Of a stretch of 64,000 nt of DNA, positions 58,299 through 64,000 are shown piece by piece. Origin of the DNA: JAVJRN01 sp040218415 (lineage in GTDB: Bacteria > Bacteroidota > Bacteroidia > Cytophagales > Cyclobacteriaceae); NCBI GenBank assembly GCA_040218415.1, contig JAVJRN010000080.1:186001-250000 (forward strand), read 5' to 3'. The notes below the pieces were generated by a model that was not told the origin of the DNA, did not search any database, and saw only the letters and a list, made by a program, of their open reading frames with translations. The position numbers and the translations under genes are program-made. Numbering within the stretch: position 1 is the first letter of the stretch; each line of letters begins with the position of its first letter.

Positions 58299-59000
58299 AT
58301 GGCGAAAACAAAAACTCAGCAGGAAGAGGGGATTGAGATCATTGAAAACCCAGATGCTCTAGCAAGTAAGGCTGAAGACTTTTTTAACGAAAAGAAAAAT
58401 CAGCAATTAGTATTTGGAATTGGAGGCGTGTTGGCGCTCATCATTGTTGCCTTTCTTGGTTACAGGTATTATATCAGCAACCAAAATACTGAAGCACAAC
58501 AAGAGATGTTTCAATCAGTATTTTACTTCGAAGCAGATAGCTTGGGAAAAGCATTGAATGGTGATGGCAACAACTTCGGTTTTCTAGAAATCATAGATAC
58601 CTACGGTGGAACGGATGCTGCAAATCTTGCCAACTATTATGCAGGTGCTTCATTTTTACAGTTAGGGGATTATAAAAACGCTGCGAAATACTTGGAGCAG
58701 TTTAGCAGTAGTGATTATTTAGTTCAAGCCAGAGCCTACGCTTTAACAGGGGATGCTTATTCTGAACTTGATGATTTTGAAGCGGCAGAAGCGGCTTACA
58801 AAAACGCTGTTGAATACAAGCCCAACGCTGAATTCACTCCCATTTATTTGATGAAATTGGCTGTAAACTATGAAGCGCAGGGAAAATATAAACCCGCAGC
58901 GGATGCCTATGGAAAGATTGTCTCTGAATATAGCAATTCATCTTTCTTCCAAGACGCACAAAAACATAAAGCCAGACTAGATGGTTTGGCTGCTGAGTAA
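58299..59000 (+). CDS. Membrane-anchored TPR protein (YfgM-like)
   Basis: 233 residues. A cytoplasmic N-terminus (EEGIEIIENPDALASKAEDF), one TM at about 37-57 (LVFGIGGVLALIIVAFLGYR), then TPR repeats in the periplasm: NLANYYAGASFLQLGDYKNA, ARAYALTGDAYSELDDFEAA, PIYLMKLAVNYEAQGKYKPA and AYGKIVSEYSNSSFFQDAQK. The layout resembles YfgM-type proteins linked with the Sec translocon and periplasmic folding, but the role here is inferred. Next gene after 64 nt is ribH, another common neighbour in Bacteroidota. Confidence 0.85.
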   Translation: MAKTKTQQEEGIEIIENPDALASKAEDFFNEKKNQQLVFGIGGVLALIIVAFLGYRYYISNQNTEAQQEMFQSVFYFEADSLGKALNGDGNNFGFLEIIDTYGGTDAANLANYYAGASFLQLGDYKNAAKYLEQFSSSDYLVQARAYALTGDAYSELDDFEAAEAAYKNAVEYKPNAEFTPIYLMKLAVNYEAQGKYKPAADAYGKIVSEYSNSSFFQDAQKHKARLDGLAAE

Positions 59001-59064
59001 AACTTTACAATAACAAAAAAATGTAAGGGATAGAGGCAGCAGTCTTTATCCCTTTTTTTATCAT

Positions 59065-59556
59065 ATGGCTACATCTCTCAAAAACCTAAGTGACAATAAG
59101 TTGTCAGAAGTCCAGGGTGCTGAATCGTTTAGAATCGCTGTTATCGTATCAGAATGGAACGAAGAAGTCACAGAGTCCCTTTATTCTGGTGCTGTAGAAA
59201 CATTGAAGTCTTCCGGAGTTTCTGCAGAAAACATACTACGATATAATGTTCCTGGCTCTTTCGAACTCACGTTGGCCGCCCAATGGACTGCCGCAAAAGA
59301 TGAAATAGATGCTGTGATTTGTCTGGGTTGTGTTATTCAGGGAGAAACCAAACATTTTGATTTTATCTGCCAAGCTTCAGCAGACGGTATTACCAACGTG
59401 GGATTAAAATATGATAAACCCGTAATTTTTGGCGTACTCACACCAAATACACAAAAGCAGGCATTAGACAGAGCCGGTGGTAAACACGGAAATAAAGGTG
59501 ATGAGGCCGCAGCGGCTGCCTTGAAAATGCTCACCTTGAAGCAACAAATTAAATAA
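59065..59556 (+). CDS. ribH: 6,7-dimethyl-8-ribityllumazine synthase
   Basis: 163 residues, penultimate enzyme of riboflavin synthesis. Motifs: IAVIVSEWNEEVTESLYSGA, ENILRYNVPGSFELTLAAQW, CLGCVIQGETKHFDFICQAS (the TxHxD/Y phosphate region), FGVLTPNTQKQALDRAGG with following KHGNKGDEAAAAALKML. All catalytic residues seem present. Probably transcribed with the TPR gene. Other rib genes are not in the window. Confidence 0.96.
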   Translation: MATSLKNLSDNKLSEVQGAESFRIAVIVSEWNEEVTESLYSGAVETLKSSGVSAENILRYNVPGSFELTLAAQWTAAKDEIDAVICLGCVIQGETKHFDFICQASADGITNVGLKYDKPVIFGVLTPNTQKQALDRAGGKHGNKGDEAAAAALKMLTLKQQIK

Positions 59557-59661
59557 CTCAAGCAGACGACCATCGCTACTCGATAAATTCGTCGCTCATT
59601 TAATCATTCACATTTTAATATATCTGACTATAATAAAAGTCATAGCTTAACAAGTACTGTT

Positions 59662-60972
59662 ATGAAGGTTTTGAAATTCGGTGGTACGTCAGTAGGAAGT
59701 GTTCCTTCCATGCTCAACGTGGCGGACATAGTACAAAAGACGAAAGGTAGAAGGTTAATCGTGTTGTCTGCCCTATCTGGATCCACAAACGGCTTAGTTG
59801 CCATCAACGATCTCTGTAAGAATTTTCAGAAAGATGACGCCCTTATAAAGGTGATGGAACTACAGGAAAGGCATCTATCTTTTATCTCCGAAATCCTTGA
59901 TCAGGAAAATCTGATCAAAGATGCCTCGGATTATGTCAAAGAAGTCTTTTCAAATATCAGAACATTTATTTCCAAAGGATACAATCAGCAGTTATATAAG
60001 CTATTAGTAATTCAAGGTGAGCTTTTATCCACTCGCATATTTCAGAATCTTATGGTTCAAAAAGGCTTAGAATCTAGCTTGATTATGGCGCAAGATTTCA
60101 TGACCTTGGATGAAAACGGAGAACCCAACATTCCACTTACCACTCAGAAATATAACAATGTGGTAGAAAATAGTCCTGCCGAAATTTTAATTACGCAAGG
60201 TTTCATTGCCAGAAATCACTCAGGTGGGCTTGATAATCTTGCCCGCGGCGGTAGCGACTATACCGCAACCATTATGGGCGTTGTAACCCAATCAGAGGAA
60301 GTTCAAATATGGACGGATATTGATGGTATGCACAACAATGATCCTCGCATCATCAACAATACGAGACCTTTGTCACATTTAAGTTTTGAGGAAGCTAGCG
60401 AATTGGCTTATTTTGGAGCGAAAGTGCTTCACCCACAATGTATTGTTCCAGTACATCTTCACAATATCCCGACGAGAATCAAAAACACCATGAAGCCAGA
60501 GGCTGATGGAACTTTGATCTCTCAGGAGAGCTCAAATAGCATTGTAAAGGCTATCGCTGCAAAAAATGGCATTACGGCTATCAAGATCAAATCAAGCCGC
60601 ATGGTGATGGCTTATGGTTTTTTAAGACGTGTTTTTGAGATTTTTGAAAAGTATAAAACCTCCATCGATATGATCACTACATCGGAGATTGCGGTTTCTT
60701 TAACCATAGACGATGACACTTTTCTTGAACCAATACTCCATGAATTGGCTAAATACGGGAAAGTAGAAGTAGACAAAGGCCAGACAATTATCTGTATTGT
60801 TGGTGATCTAATTGCCGAGCGAAAGGGCGTTGGTAAAGCGATCTTTGACTCATTAGACGAAGTGCCGATGAGAATGATTTCTTACGGAGGAAGCAAGAAT
60901 AACATTTCGATATTGATTCATGAAGATCTTAAAAATAAAGCCTTGATACAATTGCATAAAGCCTTATTTTAA
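59662..60972 (+). CDS. lysC: Aspartate kinase (monofunctional)
   Basis: 436 residues, first step of Lys/Thr/Met/DAP synthesis. N-terminal amino-acid kinase domain: VLKFGGTSVGSVPSMLNVAD, RLIVLSALSGSTNGLVAIND, ITQGFIARNHSGGLDNLARG, GSDYTATIMGVVTQSEEVQI with WTDIDGMHNNDPR, and EEASELAYFGAKVLHPQCIV. C-terminal ACT pair at about 305-436 (ITAIKIKSSRMVMAYGFLRR, ICIVGDLIAERKGVGKAIFD) for feedback control. Monofunctional, no homoserine dehydrogenase fusion. No operon partner adjacent. The lysC symbol is a reasonable default; which isozyme cannot be told. Confidence 0.92.
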   Translation: MKVLKFGGTSVGSVPSMLNVADIVQKTKGRRLIVLSALSGSTNGLVAINDLCKNFQKDDALIKVMELQERHLSFISEILDQENLIKDASDYVKEVFSNIRTFISKGYNQQLYKLLVIQGELLSTRIFQNLMVQKGLESSLIMAQDFMTLDENGEPNIPLTTQKYNNVVENSPAEILITQGFIARNHSGGLDNLARGGSDYTATIMGVVTQSEEVQIWTDIDGMHNNDPRIINNTRPLSHLSFEEASELAYFGAKVLHPQCIVPVHLHNIPTRIKNTMKPEADGTLISQESSNSIVKAIAAKNGITAIKIKSSRMVMAYGFLRRVFEIFEKYKTSIDMITTSEIAVSLTIDDDTFLEPILHELAKYGKVEVDKGQTIICIVGDLIAERKGVGKAIFDSLDEVPMRMISYGGSKNNISILIHEDLKNKALIQLHKALF

Positions 60973-61078
60973 AATCTATTCAATACAATTAAGGAAGCTT
61001 TTTGTGACAATAAAGGTTGATCGCTGCTTTTTTGATAAATAATCTGATCTGATCAAAGAATCTTTTATGGTTTAGCTT

Positions 61079-62575
61079 TTATGCAAAAGCAAAGAAAACT
61101 AACCACACAAGAATCAAGATTGGCACCAGAAACGGTATCGAAAATCGAATGATATAGCCAAAGAAAGACGGCATTTTAATACCAATTTGCTCTGCAATTG
61201 ACTTTACCATAAAGTTTGGACCGTTCCCAATGTAAGTCATCGCTCCGAAGAATACTGCAGCCACTGAAATGGCTTTGAGTTCTAATACAGAATCAGGAAA
61301 ATTTCCCTGAGCATATCCAATAACATCTGACAATTTACTGATACTGGCTCCATCAGCAGCCATGCCAGCAGTAAGAAAATTCACGTAGGTTGGTGCATTG
61401 TCTAGGAATCCCGAAAGCAAACCAGTACCCCAGTACAATGTGTTATGAGTTATCAAGGCCGCTCCTTCAGGCGATTGCGCAAAATTACCAACCAATTCAA
61501 GCGCTGGCATCATTGTACCGAAGATTCCAATAAATATGAAGGCTACTTCTCTAATAGGCTCAAAACTAAAATCATTTCCTCCTAAGGCTTGCTTATTCGC
61601 CAATTTATAGGACAAAAATGCACAGATAAACATGATGATTTCTCTTAGGAAGGAAAATTTTTGACCATCATAATGAATGGCTGGAACCCATTCAAAAACG
61701 TTTGGATCTAAGAACACAGCACCCACAACCAATGCAAGCCAAATAAAGCTTCTAGTACCTTTTAACTCCACTTTGCCTGTGGGGGCCGCTTCGTCTTCGT
61801 CAAGACCGTAGTTTGTCTTATTTCTCTTATCAAGAAAAAAGAATATAGATGTTAATAAAAAGATGGCAAAAACCCACGGAACAAAATTGTGAGTGAGCGT
61901 CCAGGAAAAAGGAACTCCTTTCAAAAACCCAAGAAACAATGGAGGATCACCTATTGGTGTCAAGCTTCCTCCGACATTACTCACTATAAATATGAAGAAA
62001 ATAATGTGATAAGCTTTGATTCTGTTACGATTGAGACGGATAAATGGTCTTATTAAAAGCATTGAAGCACCTGTAGTTCCGATCACGTTGGCAATAACTG
62101 CACCTATTAACAGTATCAAAACATTTGTTAATGGTGTTGACTCCTTATCTACAATGATCATAATACCACCTGAGGCAACAAAAAGACCTGTTAATAGGGC
62201 GATGAATTGCACATATTCAAAGAGCGCATGAACTGGGCCATGATGATTGTGAAGCACAAACAAATAATAACTCACGACCATGGCTGCTAGAGCCATCGCT
62301 ACATAGGGATAATTTTTGTGCCAAAAATGCTCATAAAAAAGAGGGCCAGTAGCAATCATAATTAATAGCAAAGCAAAAGGAAACACGCTCCAAGAGGCTG
62401 GAGTATGATGTTCATCGCCTGTTTCAGCGTGTGAGTCCTCGACGTTTTCATTATTGCCCAACTGCTCTGTAGCGACCTGCTGATCTTCATCTATCGTTTT
62501 AACATCAGAAGCCATAAGGCTTTGAGTTGAAATAAAAATCAAAAAAATCAATACAAATCTTTGAAGTAAAATCAT
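61079..62575 (-). CDS. nhaD: Na+/H+ antiporter NhaD family
   Basis: 498 residues. An N-terminal signal-like segment (QRFVLIFLIFISTQSLMASD) and an acidic/His-rich extracytoplasmic stretch (EQLGNNENVEDSHAETGDEH) precede about 12 TM segments. Family blocks: GGIMIIVDKESTPLTNVLIL, VIGTTGASMLLIRPFIRLNR, FIVSNVGGSLTPIGDPPLFL, FLKGVPFSWTLTHNFVPWVF, WGTGLLSGFLDNAPTYVNFL, and FFGAMTYIGNGPNFMVKSIA. The GDPP and DNAPT motifs mark NhaD/ArsB-type carriers; known members export Na+ in alkaline or marine settings. No operon partners. Confidence 0.9.
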   Translation of the reverse strand: MILLQRFVLIFLIFISTQSLMASDVKTIDEDQQVATEQLGNNENVEDSHAETGDEHHTPASWSVFPFALLLIMIATGPLFYEHFWHKNYPYVAMALAAMVVSYYLFVLHNHHGPVHALFEYVQFIALLTGLFVASGGIMIIVDKESTPLTNVLILLIGAVIANVIGTTGASMLLIRPFIRLNRNRIKAYHIIFFIFIVSNVGGSLTPIGDPPLFLGFLKGVPFSWTLTHNFVPWVFAIFLLTSIFFFLDKRNKTNYGLDEDEAAPTGKVELKGTRSFIWLALVVGAVFLDPNVFEWVPAIHYDGQKFSFLREIIMFICAFLSYKLANKQALGGNDFSFEPIREVAFIFIGIFGTMMPALELVGNFAQSPEGAALITHNTLYWGTGLLSGFLDNAPTYVNFLTAGMAADGASISKLSDVIGYAQGNFPDSVLELKAISVAAVFFGAMTYIGNGPNFMVKSIAEQIGIKMPSFFGYIIRFSIPFLVPILILVWLVFFAFA

Positions 62576-62650
62576 TTAAAGGTGTCGAGGGGTTGCGTAA
62601 CTTCTATCTACTAAAATTATCATTAGCTGGGTGAAAAGCAAATACATTGA

Positions 62651-63883
62651 CTAAATAAGTTGCTCCAAGGCAATCTCAAAAGCAGAGGCTGCTATGCCCG
62701 ATTTTTGATCATTCTTACTATGAACTTTAGCTAATGCGTTTTCAATCGTTTGCGAAATGTCTTGAAAAATATCATCATCTGTAATCTTTGAGTCATTTTC
62801 AGGATCCATGAAATAGGCAAATGCGCGAGCCATTCCACAATTCGCTATAAAATCAGGGAGTAAAGCGACCTTTTGATCCACATGTTCGGCAATTGCTCCA
62901 TAAAAAATTTGTGGATCATTGAATGGAACATTCGCTCCGCAAGAGACCACCTCCAAGCCATGGTTAATCATCTGATCCGCTTGATCTCTAGAAACCAACC
63001 TAGATGACGCTGCAGGAATAAAGATATCTGCTCCAACGGACCAAATTTTTTCATTGCACGAATCGAAAGGCATCAAATTATCCGCTACGAGCTTATTTCC
63101 TTCCCTATCGTAGAATAGTTTTTTCACATCGTCAAGGTCAAGACCCTTGGTATCTATTACTCCTCCTACTCTATCAACTATTCCGACAATTTTAACCCCG
63201 TATTTTGCAAGGTATAAAGCAGCAGTAGCACCTACATTGCCCCAGCCTTGGATAATCGCTGTTTTGGTTGCAATGTCACCACCCCAAAGATTGTAATAAT
63301 GCCTCACCGCTTCTGCCACCCCAAATCCGGTAATCATATCAGAAACGGTATATTTTTTATCAGAGGAAGGAATATAACTTTGATCTTCTATTATTTTAGA
63401 AACGCCTTGTCTCAATCGTCCGATCATGTGTATCTTCTGAGGTTTTTTAGGGTTAAAATGTCCATTTACCACGCCCTCTTGCGGATGCCAAAGACCATAA
63501 TCTTCTGTAATGGGTATTACTTCGTGTATTTCATCTACATTCAAATCTCCGCCTGTTCCGTAATAATTTTTGAGTAGCGGATAAACTGCGCGGTACCATC
63601 TACGTAGCACTTCTCCTTTTCTTGGATCACTCGGATCAAAGTTAATTCCTGACTTTGCTCCGCCGATTTGAGGACCTGAAACGGTGAACTTTATTTCCAT
63701 CGTTTTGGCCAGAGATTCTACTTCTCTTTTATCCAGACCGATTCTCATCCGCGTGCCTCCTCCTGCGGCTCCACCTCGAAGAGAATTAATAACAGCCCAG
63801 CCCTTTGCGTCGGTTTCTGGGTCAGACCATTCAAAAACTATTTCAGGATCTTTTTCTTCAAACTTTTTTAACAATTCTTTCAT
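62651..63883 (-). CDS. Glu/Leu/Phe/Val dehydrogenase family enzyme
   Basis: 410 residues of the NAD(P)-dependent amino-acid dehydrogenase superfamily. Substrate domain: NSLRGGAAGGGTRMRIGLDK, TMEIKFTVSGPQIGGAKSGI (the catalytic Lys region), GTGGDLNVDEIHEVIP. Rossmann domain: KTAIIQGWGNVGATAALYLA, IVDRVGGVIDTKGLDLDDVK, VSCGANVPFNDPQIFYGAIA. The blocks are closer to glutamate/leucine dehydrogenases of the short type than to the 450-residue GdhA. Substrate (glutamate versus branched-chain) is not decidable. Monocistronic; the upstream 117 bases to the window end show no gene. Confidence 0.88.
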   Translation of the reverse strand: MKELLKKFEEKDPEIVFEWSDPETDAKGWAVINSLRGGAAGGGTRMRIGLDKREVESLAKTMEIKFTVSGPQIGGAKSGINFDPSDPRKGEVLRRWYRAVYPLLKNYYGTGGDLNVDEIHEVIPITEDYGLWHPQEGVVNGHFNPKKPQKIHMIGRLRQGVSKIIEDQSYIPSSDKKYTVSDMITGFGVAEAVRHYYNLWGGDIATKTAIIQGWGNVGATAALYLAKYGVKIVGIVDRVGGVIDTKGLDLDDVKKLFYDREGNKLVADNLMPFDSCNEKIWSVGADIFIPAASSRLVSRDQADQMINHGLEVVSCGANVPFNDPQIFYGAIAEHVDQKVALLPDFIANCGMARAFAYFMDPENDSKITDDDIFQDISQTIENALAKVHSKNDQKSGIAASAFEIALEQLI

Positions 63884-64000
63884 GTGGGGTGGGTTAAGTT
63901 TTGTTTATTTTAAAATTTAAAACCTTATGGTCTCACTCGCTGGAAACAGTCAAAAAGACTTTGCTACTACCTTAAGCTCATCAGATCGGCGCAAATCTAA

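Overview
The window is a chromosomal segment of a Bacteroidota bacterium, most likely a marine or soil member of the order Cytophagales. This rests on a TonB-dependent receptor paired with a DUF4249 lipoprotein, the rpsU-xer-hpf order, bacillithiol and menaquinone genes, DUF4295/DUF5522/DUF6452/DUF6048 proteins, and promoters of the Bacteroidota TTTG-N18..21-TAnnTTTG type with little Shine-Dalgarno signal. Genus is not determined.

1-9.9 kb is largely housekeeping: nusA (cut by the window edge) and rimP with a hairpin in its leader, cysS, then rpsU-xer-hpf on the minus strand, an acyl-CoA dehydrogenase, a CPA2 antiporter with a CAP-domain protein, and glyS. From 9.9 to 11.4 kb the DNA is almost gene-free, with inverted repeats, one probable 55-residue gene and tRNA-Val(GAC).

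11.6-31.4 kb holds two tandem histidine kinase/response regulator pairs, an orphan HisA-like protein lacking the usual catalytic Asp, a secreted small protein with no ATG start, ftsY, DUF4295, L33, two secreted peptidases, L28, ornithine aminotransferase with a four-Cys insertion, a TPR kinase/LuxR regulator/TauE run, menB, a two-TM channel with an odd filter, a LolA-like protein and a DUF427 protein.

32-40 kb is accessory in character. A small-heat-shock-like protein, an orphan domain and a sodium:solute symporter precede a tightly packed plus-strand run at 35.1-39.8 kb: two paralogous small proteins each made of a duplicated beta-alpha-beta module, a single-TM protein with a Cys pair, a TerB-like protein, a LEM-3-like GIY-YIG nuclease, a voltage-gated K+ channel and a putative regulator. 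This run is my main candidate for an undescribed system.

40-49.3 kb carries an FtsX-like permease, a 133-bp tandem array of palindromes, a PadR regulator with its membrane partner, mnmD, a second palindromic element of the same family, and a DUF4249/TonB receptor pair. 49.4-64 kb returns to core metabolism: rimO-bshC-fthC-ypdA (bacillithiol), DUF6452-DUF6048-lipoprotein, recF-DUF721, pdhA, a TPR protein, ribH, aspartate kinase, NhaD and a glutamate-type dehydrogenase. All function calls come from reading motifs by eye; no database search was run.
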